This document shows, one piece after another, positions 1 through 9,380 of a DNA stretch of 33,226 nucleotides. Below the pieces are notes generated by a model that did not search any database, was not told the DNA's origin, and worked only from the letters and a program-made list of their open reading frames with translations. Source of the stretch: Betaproteobacteria bacterium (lineage in GTDB: Bacteria > Pseudomonadota > Gammaproteobacteria > Burkholderiales > SG8-39); assembly GCA_009693345.1 (NCBI GenBank), contig SHXL01000005.1, positions 1 to 33,226 of the forward strand, read 5' to 3'. The stretch's first letter is position 1, and each line of letters starts with the position of its first letter. The translations under genes and the position numbers were made by a program.

Positions 1-321
1 GACGCGGGCGAAGCGTACCGCCTGCGCCTGTTATCGGATATCGCACCCAGGGAAGAACTGGACGGCGCGGTGAACGCGCTCCTCGGCCACCTCGTCGTCG
101 GGGGACGCGCTGCGCAGGCCAAGATCAAGGATCTGATCCGCACGGTGTCCGTCGGCCCGGCGGACGAAGCAATGATCGACGACACGGCGAAGCGCATTGC
201 CGAAATCCGCGTCTCTCCCGAGGGCAAGGAGGGCATTGCCTCCTTCCTCGAAAAGAGAAAACCGGCCTGGGTAAAGCAGTTCGAGGCGGTGCGCGTAAAG
301 CCGCCGGGGAAAAAGAAATAG
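1..321 (+). CDS. Enoyl-CoA hydratase family protein, C-terminal part (probable methylglutaconyl-CoA hydratase)
   Basis: The reading frame is open from the first base of the window and ends at TAG 319-321, so only the last 106 residues are present. The visible part is the C-terminal helical region of a crotonase-fold protein. The ending with SPEGKEGIASFLEKRKPAW is typical of hydratases that end in 'EG..AFLEKRKP.W'. The next gene, a biotin-dependent carboxylase alpha subunit, starts one base after the stop, and an HMG-CoA lyase lies further down. By context this is therefore probably the methylglutaconyl-CoA hydratase step of leucine degradation (LiuC-like). The active-site region lies outside the window, so substrate specificity is inferred from neighbours only. 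Confidence 0.75.
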   Translation, partial: DAGEAYRLRLLSDIAPREELDGAVNALLGHLVVGGRAAQAKIKDLIRTVSVGPADEAMIDDTAKRIAEIRVSPEGKEGIASFLEKRKPAWVKQFEAVRVKPPGKKK

Positions 322-322
322 C

Positions 323-2341
<2,019 letters not shown>

Positions 2342-2356
2342 AATCACCGGCAGCCG

Positions 2357-2372
2357 GTAACCGTCCGGTTAC
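2357..2372. promoter_or_regulatory. Inverted repeat GTAACCG-TC-CGGTTAC before tctC
   Basis: A perfect 7-bp inverted repeat with a 2-base centre lies in the 44-base gap between the carboxylase stop and the tctC start. It ends four bases before the AAGGAGG ribosome-binding site. No T-run follows, so it does not look like a classical intrinsic terminator. An operator, or an RNA hairpin that alters relative expression within the operon, are both possible. Confidence 0.4.
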
Positions 2373-2385
2373 TCAAGGAGGAACC

Positions 2386-3345
2386 ATGCGCAGTGTTCTG
2401 AAATTTGCGGCCCTTTTGTCCGCGTTAATCGTCGGTGCAGCCCACGCACAGTATCCGCAGCGCCCGATCCAACTCATCGTGCCTTGGGGCGCGGGCGGCG
2501 GCACCGATGCCACGGCGCGCATCATCGCCAGCCTGATGGAAAAGGAAATCAAGCAACCGATCAACGTCGTCAACCGCACTGGCGGCTCGGGTGTGGTCGG
2601 CCACGACGCGATTGCCAGGGCGCCGGCCGATGGCTACACCATCGGCCTGATCACGGTGGAAATCACGATGATGCACCACGTGGGTCTCACAGCGCTCGGG
2701 CCCGGCGATTACACGCCCATCGGCCTGGTGAACGCCGATCCAGCCGGCATCCATGTTCGCATCGACTCGCCCTACAAGAACACGAAGGACCTGATCGCGG
2801 CGATCAAAGCCAATCCCGGCAAGATGAAGGCTTCCGGCACCGGTCAGGGCGGCATCTGGCACCTGGCGATCGCGGGACTGCTCAAGGACCAGGGCGTGGA
2901 CCCCGGCGCGCTGCCGTGGGTGCCCTCCAATGGCGCGGCGCCGGGACTGCAGGACATGGTAGCGGGCGGCGTCGACGTCGTGCCGTGCTCGATTCCGGAA
3001 GCGCGCGCGATGATCGATGCCGGCAAGGTGCGTGCGCTGTCGATCATGGACGCCAACCCGCCCGCGCTTTATCCGAATGTGCCGACCCTGCAGAAGGAAC
3101 TCGGCAGCAACTGGGCGATGGCCGCGTGGCGCGTGATCGCGGCACCCAAGGGCATTCCGGTGGAAGTGCAGAAGACCCTCGGCGGCGCGCTGAAGAAAGT
3201 CTACGACTCCAAGGAGTACAAGGACTTCATGGCAAGCCGTGGCTTCGGCGTCGTCTGGGCAGACGCCGAGGGTACGGCTAAATTCATGGCCAAGGCCGAT
3301 ACCGACCTGGGCGCGACGCTCAAAGCGGTTGGCCTAGCCAAATAA
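2386..3345 (+). CDS. tctC: Tripartite tricarboxylate transporter substrate-binding protein (Bug/TctC family)
   Basis: 319 residues, the normal size for the Bug family. The ATG at 2386 follows a strong AAGGAGG. Residues 1-21 form a Sec signal peptide ending GAAHA before QYPQRPIQLIVPW. The mature start PQRPIQLIVPWGAGGGTDA is the classical Bug N-terminal signature (beta strand and ligand loop). Bug proteins bind small carboxylates in the periplasm and deliver them to TctBA. Here tctB and tctA follow directly, so this is a complete transporter and not one of the orphan Bug genes common in Burkholderiales. The ligand is unknown. Placement in a branched-chain acyl-CoA operon suggests a carboxylic acid that feeds that pathway. 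Confidence 0.92.
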   Translation: MRSVLKFAALLSALIVGAAHAQYPQRPIQLIVPWGAGGGTDATARIIASLMEKEIKQPINVVNRTGGSGVVGHDAIARAPADGYTIGLITVEITMMHHVGLTALGPGDYTPIGLVNADPAGIHVRIDSPYKNTKDLIAAIKANPGKMKASGTGQGGIWHLAIAGLLKDQGVDPGALPWVPSNGAAPGLQDMVAGGVDVVPCSIPEARAMIDAGKVRALSIMDANPPALYPNVPTLQKELGSNWAMAAWRVIAAPKGIPVEVQKTLGGALKKVYDSKEYKDFMASRGFGVVWADAEGTAKFMAKADTDLGATLKAVGLAK

Positions 3346-3357
3346 AGCAGTCCGGCA

Positions 3358-3831
3358 ATGAAGTTCAACGACGCGCTTAGCGGCGCGGCGCTGGCGGCGC
3401 TCGGCGCGCTGGTGCTCTGGCACATCCAGGGTTTTCCGCCGATGCCGGGCCAGAAGTACGGGCCCGCCTGGTTTCCCGGCCTGATCGCGATCGGCTTGGT
3501 CACCTGCGGTGCGCTGCTCGCCGCCGCGCGCCTGCGGGCGGCGGCGCCCGAACCGCTGCTCGCGCTGCCGGGGTGGCTGCGGCGCGCGCGCCCGGCAGCC
3601 AGCGTCGCCTCCGTTATCGCAGGGCTCGTGCTCTACGTCTTCGTGGTCGACATGCTCGGCTTTCACGTCACGGCGGCCGTGCTGCTGCTCGTCTGGTCCC
3701 GTTTGCTGGGCGCTTCGTGGCGGCTCGCCGCCCCCGTGTCGCTCGCGGCGACAGTGGGAATTCACCTCGCGTTCTACAAGCTGCTCAAGGTGCCGCTGCC
3801 CTGGGGCCTGCTCGAGCAATTCGCGTTCTGA
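3358..3831 (+). CDS. tctB: Tripartite tricarboxylate transporter small membrane protein (TctB family)
   Basis: 157 residues with about four hydrophobic segments: one near residues 8-25, one near 43-58, a double stretch near 80-115 and one near 120-140. This is the TctB layout. It starts 12 bases after tctC and ends one base before the tctA ATG. TctB is the poorly conserved small integral membrane subunit that works with TctA in the inner membrane. Assignment rests on topology, length and position between tctC and tctA, because the family has few invariant residues. Confidence 0.88.
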   Translation: MKFNDALSGAALAALGALVLWHIQGFPPMPGQKYGPAWFPGLIAIGLVTCGALLAAARLRAAAPEPLLALPGWLRRARPAASVASVIAGLVLYVFVVDMLGFHVTAAVLLLVWSRLLGASWRLAAPVSLAATVGIHLAFYKLLKVPLPWGLLEQFAF

Positions 3832-3832
3832 C

Positions 3833-5329
3833 ATGACGCTCGCGGTCCTGTCGCAGGCATTCGCGCTGGTGTTCGACCCCTACGTGCTGTGGGTGATTGT
3901 GGCATCGGCCGCATTCGGGCTTTTCGTCGGCGCGATTCCCGGACTCACCGCGACCATGGCGACGGCGCTGCTGGTGCCGGTTACCTTCTTCATGCCGCCG
4001 GTGCCGGCGATTGCCTCCATCGTCACGGCCACCGCGATGGCGATCTTCGCCGGCGACATTCCGAGCTGCCTGCTGCGCATGCCTGGGACACCCGCTTCTG
4101 CCGCTTACACCGACGAAGCCTACGCGATGACGAAAAAAGGCCAAGGCGAGGTGGCGCTCGGCGCCGGGCTCGTGTTCTCGGTGATTGGCGGCCTGTTCGG
4201 CACGGCGGTCCTGATCGTGGCGGCGCCAGCGTTGGCCGAGATCGCGCTCAAATTCTCCTCCTTTGAATACTTCTGGCTTGTAATCCTGGGACTCTCGAGC
4301 GCGGTGTTTCTCGCGATCGGCAACCCACTGAAGGGAGTCGTGTCGCTGCTGCTTGGGCTGCTGGTCGCCTCGCAGGGCCTCGATAATCCGGCAGCGTTTC
4401 CGCGCTTCACCTTCGGCAACGCCGAACTGGCCGGGGGTCTGACGCTGATCCCTATCATGATCGGCATGTTCGCGGTCTCCGAAATCATCCGCAATGTCGC
4501 CACCATGGACCAGCCCTGGGAGATGGCGCAGACGAAGATCGGCAACGTCTTCACCGGCATGTGGACCCTGACCAAGCGCTATCCGCTGCAGATCCTGCGC
4601 GGCTCGACCCTAGGCACCGCGATCGGCGCGCTGCCCGGCGCAGGAGCCGACATCGCCGCATGGATGTCCTACGCGATGTCGAAGAGATTCTCGAAGGAGC
4701 CGGAGAAATTCGGTTCCGGGCACGTCGAGGGCATCGTCGAGGCGGGCGCCTCCAACAATTCCGCACTCGCCGGGGCATGGATTCCGGCACTCGTGTTCGG
4801 CATTCCCGGCGATTCGATCACCGCGATCGTGATCGGCGTGCTCTACATCAAGGGGCTCAATCCCGGCCCGACCATCTTCCTGGAAAAAGCACCGGAAATG
4901 TATGCCATCTTCATCGTCTTCATTCTCGCCAACCTGCTGATGGTTCCACTCGGCATCGCCGCGATCAAAGGCGCCAGCCAGCTGCTGCGCGCGCCGCGCG
5001 AGGTGCTGATGCCGGTAATACTTCTCTTCTGTGTAGTCGGTTCGTTCGCCATCAATAATTCGCCGTTCGGGGTGGTGCTGATGCTTGCCTTCGGACTGGT
5101 CGCGTACGTCATGGAAGAAAACGGCTTTCCGGTGGCGCCCGCGATCCTCGGCATGGTGCTGGGCGCGATGTTGGAAGAACATTTCATCAGCTCGATGATC
5201 AAGGCCGACGGGCGCCTGCTCGCCTTCTTCGAGCGGCCGATCGCCGCCGGCCTGGGCGCGCTGACGCTGGCTGTCTTCGCATGGCCGCTCGTCCGCGCGT
5301 GGATCCTGCCCGACAGAAATCGCGCCTGA
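3833..5329 (+). CDS. tctA: Tripartite tricarboxylate transporter large permease (TctA family)
   Basis: 498 residues, the usual TctA length. The open frame extends upstream inside tctB, but the ATG at 3833, one base after the tctB stop, is the right start (MTLAVLSQAFALVF). There are about twelve transmembrane segments. Family signatures are visible: GLFVGAIPGLTATMATALL near the N-terminus, DIPSCLLRMPGTPASAAYT, and a second repeat with GTAIGALPGAGADIAAW and NNSALAGAWIPALVFGIPGD. TctA is the ion-coupled permease of the system. The last gene of the tctCBA set, it is followed after 19 bases by HMG-CoA lyase. Confidence 0.93.
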   Translation: MTLAVLSQAFALVFDPYVLWVIVASAAFGLFVGAIPGLTATMATALLVPVTFFMPPVPAIASIVTATAMAIFAGDIPSCLLRMPGTPASAAYTDEAYAMTKKGQGEVALGAGLVFSVIGGLFGTAVLIVAAPALAEIALKFSSFEYFWLVILGLSSAVFLAIGNPLKGVVSLLLGLLVASQGLDNPAAFPRFTFGNAELAGGLTLIPIMIGMFAVSEIIRNVATMDQPWEMAQTKIGNVFTGMWTLTKRYPLQILRGSTLGTAIGALPGAGADIAAWMSYAMSKRFSKEPEKFGSGHVEGIVEAGASNNSALAGAWIPALVFGIPGDSITAIVIGVLYIKGLNPGPTIFLEKAPEMYAIFIVFILANLLMVPLGIAAIKGASQLLRAPREVLMPVILLFCVVGSFAINNSPFGVVLMLAFGLVAYVMEENGFPVAPAILGMVLGAMLEEHFISSMIKADGRLLAFFERPIAAGLGALTLAVFAWPLVRAWILPDRNRA

Positions 5330-5334
5330 GATGG

Positions 5335-5340
5335 TCTAAC
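5335..5340 (+). promoter_or_regulatory. Possible -10 element TCTAAC giving a very short leader for the HMG-CoA lyase gene
   Basis: TCTAAC lies nine bases before the ATG at 5349, with no good Shine-Dalgarno between. If it is used as a -10 box, the transcript would start within about two bases of the start codon. It may provide a secondary promoter separating liuE from tctCBA. No clear -35 is visible, so this is tentative. Confidence 0.25.
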
Positions 5341-5348
5341 ATCGCGGC

Positions 5349-6266
5349 ATGAGTACGCTGCCCGCGAAAGTCCGCATCGTCGAGGTCGGCCCGCGCGACG
5401 GGCTGCAGAACGAGAAGGGCGAAGTGCCCACCGCGGTGAAGCTCGAGCTCATCGAGCGGCTGGCCGACGCCGGCCTGAGCGCGGTCGAGGCCACGGCCTT
5501 CGTTTCGCCGAAGTGGATCCCGCAGATGGCGGACCACACCGAGGTGCTGGAGCGCATCCGCAGGAAGCCCGGCGTCTCCTACCCGGTGCTGACGCCGAAC
5601 CTGAAGGGTTTCGAAGCGGCGCGCGCAGCCGGGGCGACTGAAGTCGCGATCTTCGGCGCGGCCTCGGAGGCCTTCTCGAAGAAGAACATCAACTGCTCGA
5701 TCGCGGAATCGCTGGAACGCTTCCGTCCCGTCGTGGATGCCGCCATGGCGGCGGACATCCGGGTCCGCGGCTACATTTCCTGTGTCGTCGGCTGCCCTTA
5801 CCAGGGCGACGTCAAGCCGCAGATAGTGGCGGAAGTGGCGCGTGCGCTCTACGACATGGGGTGTTATGAAGTATCGCTCGGCGACACCATCGGCGTCGGC
5901 ACGCCGGGAAAGACGCAGGCGATGATCGAAGCCTGCGCGAAGCACGTGCCGGCGGGCAGACTCGCCGGGCACTATCACGACACCTACGGCCAGGCGCTCG
6001 CCAACATCTATGCCTCGATGGAACTTGGCGTCGCGACCTTTGATTCCTCGGTGTCAGGCCTGGGAGGCTGTCCCTATGCGAAGGGCGCCTCGGGCAACGT
6101 CGCCACCGAAGACGTCGTTTACATGCTGCACGGCCTCGGCATCGAGACCGGCATCGACCTGGACAAGCTGGTCGACACCGGCGTCTGGATTTCCTCGATA
6201 TTGAAAAGGGAACCAGGATCGAAGGCCGGGCGCGCCATCGCGGCAAAAAAGGCGCCATCAGCTTGA
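5349..6266 (+). CDS. liuE: Hydroxymethylglutaryl-CoA lyase
   Basis: 305 residues, the standard bacterial HMG-CoA lyase size. It is a DRE-TIM barrel metallolyase with the N-terminal VEVGPRDGLQNEK motif (Asp and Arg of the active site), the metal-binding GHYHDTYGQALAN near residue 205, and the family signature SGLGGCPYAKGASGNVATED near 235 carrying the catalytic Cys of the GGCP loop. It cleaves 3-hydroxy-3-methylglutaryl-CoA to acetyl-CoA and acetoacetate, the last step of leucine degradation. This matches the upstream carboxylase and hydratase. Its stop codon overlaps the TTG start of the following DUF1289 gene. Confidence 0.93.
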   Translation: MSTLPAKVRIVEVGPRDGLQNEKGEVPTAVKLELIERLADAGLSAVEATAFVSPKWIPQMADHTEVLERIRRKPGVSYPVLTPNLKGFEAARAAGATEVAIFGAASEAFSKKNINCSIAESLERFRPVVDAAMAADIRVRGYISCVVGCPYQGDVKPQIVAEVARALYDMGCYEVSLGDTIGVGTPGKTQAMIEACAKHVPAGRLAGHYHDTYGQALANIYASMELGVATFDSSVSGLGGCPYAKGASGNVATEDVVYMLHGLGIETGIDLDKLVDTGVWISSILKREPGSKAGRAIAAKKAPSA

Positions 6267-6454
6267 TCGCATCGCCCTGCATCAAAGTCTGCGCGATGGA
6301 TGCCGATCAGCGCTACTGCACCGGCTGCTTGCGCACGCTCGCGGAAATCGCTGGCTGGGGCGAGATGAGCGCAATTGAGCAGGCCGCGGTCCTGGCGCAG
6401 CTGCCGGCGCGCTGCTCAGATGTCGTTGAAGTTTCCGCCTCTCCCTTTGCCTGA
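6263..6454 (+). CDS. DUF1289 family protein (small Cys-rich protein)
   Basis: 63 residues from a TTG start that overlaps the liuE stop (TTGA), so it is probably translationally coupled. The sequence SPCIKVCAMDADQRYCTGCL has the two Cys pairs (CX3C and CX2C) that define DUF1289, followed by the usual RTLAEIAGWGEMS helix. A small metal-binding fold is plausible; the family's role is unknown. It is often found beside metabolic genes. The last 39 bases overlap the 3' end of the convergent enoyl-CoA hydratase gene. Confidence 0.8.
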   Translation: MIASPCIKVCAMDADQRYCTGCLRTLAEIAGWGEMSAIEQAAVLAQLPARCSDVVEVSASPFA

Positions 6455-7225
6455 AGCGAAGCGCGCCGCGCCTGCCGCCCCCTCGGCGTAGAACGCCGGG
6501 ATGCCGTTGGTCCATTCATTGCGCATTGCCTCGCGCAGCGGCAAGCCCTCCTGCATGTAGACCGAGCGCCGGTCGGCGCGCATGCAGGCTTGCGGAAAGC
6601 GAGCGATCTCGTGCGCCAGGGCTTCGGCGCGCTGCCGCGACTGGCCATCGGGCACTACGTGCTCGCATAAATTGATACGCAATGCTTCCTGTGCGTCGAC
6701 CTTGCGGCCGGTGAGAATGAGATCCAGCGCCCTTCCCCGGCCGACGATGCGCGGCAGGCGCACGGTGCCGCCGTCGATCAGCGGCACGCCCCAGCGTCGG
6801 CAGTAGACGCCGAAGTAGGCGGATTCCTCCATCACGCGCAGGTCGCACCAGAGCGCGATCTCGAAACCGCCCGCGACCGCGGGCCCGGCGACTGCGGCAA
6901 TGACCGGCTTGTCGAGCTCCAGGCGCGTCGGCCCCATAGGACCGCGCACTGCGCGGTTGGGCCCGCGCGGCAGTTCCCCGCCGGGCGGATAAGCGATGTC
7001 GTCGAGCGCGCTGCTGTTATTGGCGGCGTGCTTCAGGTCGAAGCCCGCGCAAAATGCGCCGCCTTCGCCCCAGAGAACCGCTACCGCGGCTTCCGGGTCC
7101 CGGTCGAAGGACTCGAAGGCGTCCACCAGTGCTACTGCGCTCGACGGATCCATGGCGTTCTTCGCTTCGGATCGGGAGTGAATCACGGTCCAGACCTTGC
7201 CGTTCTTTTCGATGCGTACGCTCAT
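6416..7225 (-). CDS. Enoyl-CoA hydratase/isomerase family protein (crotonase-like)
   Basis: 269 residues with a crotonase fold. The oxyanion-hole region GAFCAGFDLKHAAN lies near residue 55, and the second half GPAVAGGFEIALWCDLRVM near 115 keeps the first acidic residue. The expected second catalytic Glu region reads RRWGVPLIDGGTVRLPRIVG. The start overlaps by four bases (ATGA) the stop of the upstream hydratase gene, so the two are co-transcribed and probably translationally coupled. The 3' end overlaps DUF1289 on the opposite strand by 39 bases. The substrate is unknown; two crotonases in tandem could act in sequence or form a heteromer. Confidence 0.88.
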   Translation of the reverse strand: MSVRIEKNGKVWTVIHSRSEAKNAMDPSSAVALVDAFESFDRDPEAAVAVLWGEGGAFCAGFDLKHAANNSSALDDIAYPPGGELPRGPNRAVRGPMGPTRLELDKPVIAAVAGPAVAGGFEIALWCDLRVMEESAYFGVYCRRWGVPLIDGGTVRLPRIVGRGRALDLILTGRKVDAQEALRINLCEHVVPDGQSRQRAEALAHEIARFPQACMRADRRSVYMQEGLPLREAMRNEWTNGIPAFYAEGAAGAARFASGKGRGGNFNDI

Positions 7226-8073
7226 GGGGCCGCCTTTCCGCGAGGAATTGCCTTTCCACTATCCCGCCATTTCACCGCGGCGTGGAAGCCGTGCTTTTCC
7301 GCGTACTTCTTGAACCACACCCCTTCGGGCGAATGCCGCGTGATGCCATCGAACAGGGTCGCCATCATCTGGGTGCTGGCAAGGCCCATGTTTTCGTAGG
7401 CCTGGTTGATCATGAGTTTTTGCATCATCAACTGGTTCTTCGGCACGCCGGCCATGCGTTTTGCCAGCGCGTTCACGACTGCGTCCAGCTTTGCGGCAGG
7501 AACGGCGTCGCAGACCAGGCCCATCGCCTTTGCTTCCCTGCCGTCCACGGTGTCGCCCGTGAGCAGCATGCGCTTGGCCTTCTCCGCACCCAACCGGTAC
7601 ACCCACATCGCGGTCGTCGGGCAGCCCCAGACGCGCGCCGGCATGTAGCCGATCTTCGCGTCCTCGGCCATGATCACGATGTCGGCGCACAGCGCGATGT
7701 CGCTGCCGCCGGCAACCGCGTAGCCGTGCACCTTGCAGATCACGGGCTTGTAGCTGCGCCAGATGGAAAAGAAATTGTCCGTGTTTTCCTTCATGCCCTT
7801 GTAGTCGCGCATCGGATCCCAGGGCATGTCCTGGGTCCAGCGGTTGGTGGCGTCGCCCTCGGCGAACTGCTTCAGGTCGTAGCCGGCGCAGAAGGCTTTC
7901 CCGGCGCCCGCCATGACGATGACGTGGACGCGGTCGTCGTCGTTGGCCGCTTCCACCGCGCGCCGGATCTCGCGCGGCATCTTGTCGTTGATCGCGTTCA
8001 GTCGCGCCGGGCGGTTCAATGTGATGCGCGCGATGCGCCCGACTACGGCGTACTTCAGTGTTGTGTAGGCCAT
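7222..8073 (-). CDS. Enoyl-CoA hydratase/isomerase family protein
   Basis: 283 residues with a crotonase fold. It starts MAYTTLKYAVVGRIARITLN, with oxyanion-hole motif GKAFCAGYDLKQFAEG near 63 and VAGGSDIALCADIVIM near 122. The usual GGCELAL Glu position reads GGSDIAL, so Asp replaces the first catalytic Glu. This hints at altered or reduced hydratase activity. GGAGGATTTCC precedes the ATG. First gene of a two-gene operon, divergent from the isomerase gene at 8105 with a 31-base gap. Confidence 0.88.
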   Translation of the reverse strand: MAYTTLKYAVVGRIARITLNRPARLNAINDKMPREIRRAVEAANDDDRVHVIVMAGAGKAFCAGYDLKQFAEGDATNRWTQDMPWDPMRDYKGMKENTDNFFSIWRSYKPVICKVHGYAVAGGSDIALCADIVIMAEDAKIGYMPARVWGCPTTAMWVYRLGAEKAKRMLLTGDTVDGREAKAMGLVCDAVPAAKLDAVVNALAKRMAGVPKNQLMMQKLMINQAYENMGLASTQMMATLFDGITRHSPEGVWFKKYAEKHGFHAAVKWRDSGKAIPRGKAAP

Positions 8074-8104
8074 GGAAATCCTCCCTGCATTAGGATATCA
8101 ATTC

Positions 8105-8737
8105 ATGAGAAACGCGATCTGGTATTTCGATTTCATTTCACCCTTCGCCTACATCGGCCTGCACCGGCTGAAGGAACTGCCGCCGGACCTTTCAGTCGAG
8201 TACCGACCGGTGCTCTTCGCCGGCCTGTTGAATCACTGGGGCCAGAAGGGTCCGGCCGAACTGCCGACCAAGCGCCGCTACACCTACCGCTGGAGCCATT
8301 GGTGGGCGCACCGCCTCGGGCTTGCATTTCGCTACCCGGCGGCGCACCCCTTCAATCCGCTGCACCACTTGCGCCTGGCTATCGCCTGCGGTTCGACGCC
8401 CGAAGCCGTGCGGAAGATCTTCGATTCGATCTGGACCACTGGCGAGGACGCGTCGGACCAGAGAAGGTTTGCAGCCTTGTGCGAAGAGTTGGGGGTAACG
8501 GCCGAGGCGCTCGCCAGCCCGGAGGTGAAGAATGCCCTGAAGAAAAACACCGAGGCCGCGGCCCAGACCGGCGTCTTCGGCGTGCCGACCATCGAGGTCG
8601 ATGGGGAACTCTTCTGGGGCGCGGACTCGATGGAGTTCCTGGGCGCGTTTCTCGCCGATCCGGCGACCTTGAAAAACGCAGAAATGAAGCGCCTGGACGA
8701 ACTGCCTGTTGCCGCGGCCAGACGTACCAGCGGATAG
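8105..8737 (+). CDS. 2-hydroxychromene-2-carboxylate isomerase family protein (DsbA/kappa-GST fold)
   Basis: 210 residues from the ATG at 8105 (MRNAIWYFDFISPFAYIGLH). The open frame reaches 8072, but that codon lies inside the opposite gene's start region. The opening WYFDFISPFAYIG is the family signature: a Ser stands where DsbA has its redox Cys, and glutathione binds there. The C-terminal GVFGVPTIEVDGELFWGADSMEFL is the conserved cis-Pro VPT segment. Family members isomerise 2-hydroxychromene-2-carboxylate in naphthalene degradation, but many homologues act on unknown glutathione adducts. No aromatic ring-cleavage genes are nearby, so the substrate is open. Its stop lies inside a tandem decamer repeat. 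Confidence 0.88.
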   Translation: MRNAIWYFDFISPFAYIGLHRLKELPPDLSVEYRPVLFAGLLNHWGQKGPAELPTKRRYTYRWSHWWAHRLGLAFRYPAAHPFNPLHHLRLAIACGSTPEAVRKIFDSIWTTGEDASDQRRFAALCEELGVTAEALASPEVKNALKKNTEAAAQTGVFGVPTIEVDGELFWGADSMEFLGAFLADPATLKNAEMKRLDELPVAAARRTSG

Positions 8738-8750
8738 GAACGGATAGGAA
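8731..8750 (+). repeat. Tandem decamer CGGATAGGAA x2
   Basis: Two perfect copies of CGGATAGGAA stand head to tail and contain the stop codon of the preceding isomerase gene. The same decamer recurs at 9381-9390, and with one mismatch at 33065-33074. The copies at 8741 and 9381 bracket the antitoxin-like/nucleotidyltransferase-like module. Confidence 0.85.
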
Positions 8751-8812
8751 AGCCTGCAGATTCCTGAGCGCCGTGCGGTTGGCGTCGCGAGGCCCTGACT
8801 CGGCAAGTCATT

Positions 8813-8818
8813 TAGAAT
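8813..8818 (+). promoter_or_regulatory. Possible -10 TAGAAT for a leaderless transcript
   Basis: TAGAAT (five of six matches to TATAAT) ends six bases before the GTG at 8825. Transcription from it would begin at about the start codon, and no Shine-Dalgarno is visible. This supports a leaderless message for the small gene downstream. No convincing -35 is seen. Confidence 0.3.
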
Positions 8819-8824
8819 TGCCTC

Positions 8825-9061
8825 GTGAGCACCGACTACTTCGAGCAGCAACCGATCGCCCGCACCGTCGGCCGCCGAACGCCGCCGCGGGCCGGCGTGC
8901 TCCCGCCGGCCGAGACACGCGCCGCCATGGACTCTTGGGCGAACCGCCTGACGCGGGCACCGAAGGGCGTCTACCGGTATGCACACCATGACGACATGGA
9001 ACGCGACCGGGAGCGGTGGCAGACCGCGGCCATGGTCGAGGCCGTCCGGGCGCCTGGCTGA
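8825..9061 (+). CDS. Small hypothetical protein, antitoxin-like partner of a nucleotidyltransferase
   Basis: 78 residues from a GTG start. The N-terminal half is basic and proline-rich. The C-terminal half has APKGVYRYAHHDDMERDRE, resembling the 'PKGVYRYRSHEEAN.D' segment of small conserved proteins usually encoded just before nucleotidyltransferase-like genes. That resemblance is from memory and moderate. The next frame downstream carries what looks like the C-terminal part of a nucleotidyltransferase, which fits such a pair. The module lies between two direct repeats (8741 and 9381), suggesting it was acquired as a unit. Function is unproven; an antitoxin or partner subunit is the best guess. 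Confidence 0.5.
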   Translation: MSTDYFEQQPIARTVGRRTPPRAGVLPPAETRAAMDSWANRLTRAPKGVYRYAHHDDMERDRERWQTAAMVEAVRAPG

Positions 9062-9380
9062 GTTCACCCGACCCGCGACCTGGGAAGACGTCAAGCGCCT
9101 CGCGCGCGAACTGGCCGCCGAACCCGACCTCTTCGCCCGCCAGAAATCCTACGCCATCCGCATCAACGACGAGTTCACGGTCGACGTTCTACCATCGGCC
9201 GCAGGCGTGCCCTGGGACGCGCTGCGGGAATACGTGCAGGACGTCATGATCGATGGCACCTGCGTTCGCGTGCTGAGCCTCGAAGGCCTGCTGAAGACCA
9301 AATCGGGCGTACGTCCGAAAGACCAGATCGACGCCGCCGCCATCACCCGCGCGCTCGACGAACTACGCAACGACGGATAA
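8979..9380 (+). CDS. Nucleotidyltransferase-like protein, probably 5'-truncated
   Basis: An open frame of 133 residues, of which only about the last 105 (from LAEFTRP, base 9054) look real, because the first part overlaps the upstream small gene. The segment INDEFTVDVLPSAAGVPW, followed by VRVLSLEGLLKTKSG and RPKDQIDA, is the layout of the C-terminal half of MNT/AbiEii-like nucleotidyltransferases: a third acidic strand, then 'v.v.s.e.Li..K...RpkD..Da'. The expected N-terminal GS...DxD catalytic motif is absent, so the gene has probably lost its 5' half and is inactive as a transferase. The TAA stop is followed directly by the 30-base repeat at 9381. Confidence 0.45.
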   Translation: MHTMTTWNATGSGGRPRPWSRPSGRLAEFTRPATWEDVKRLARELAAEPDLFARQKSYAIRINDEFTVDVLPSAAGVPWDALREYVQDVMIDGTCVRVLSLEGLLKTKSGVRPKDQIDAAAITRALDELRNDG

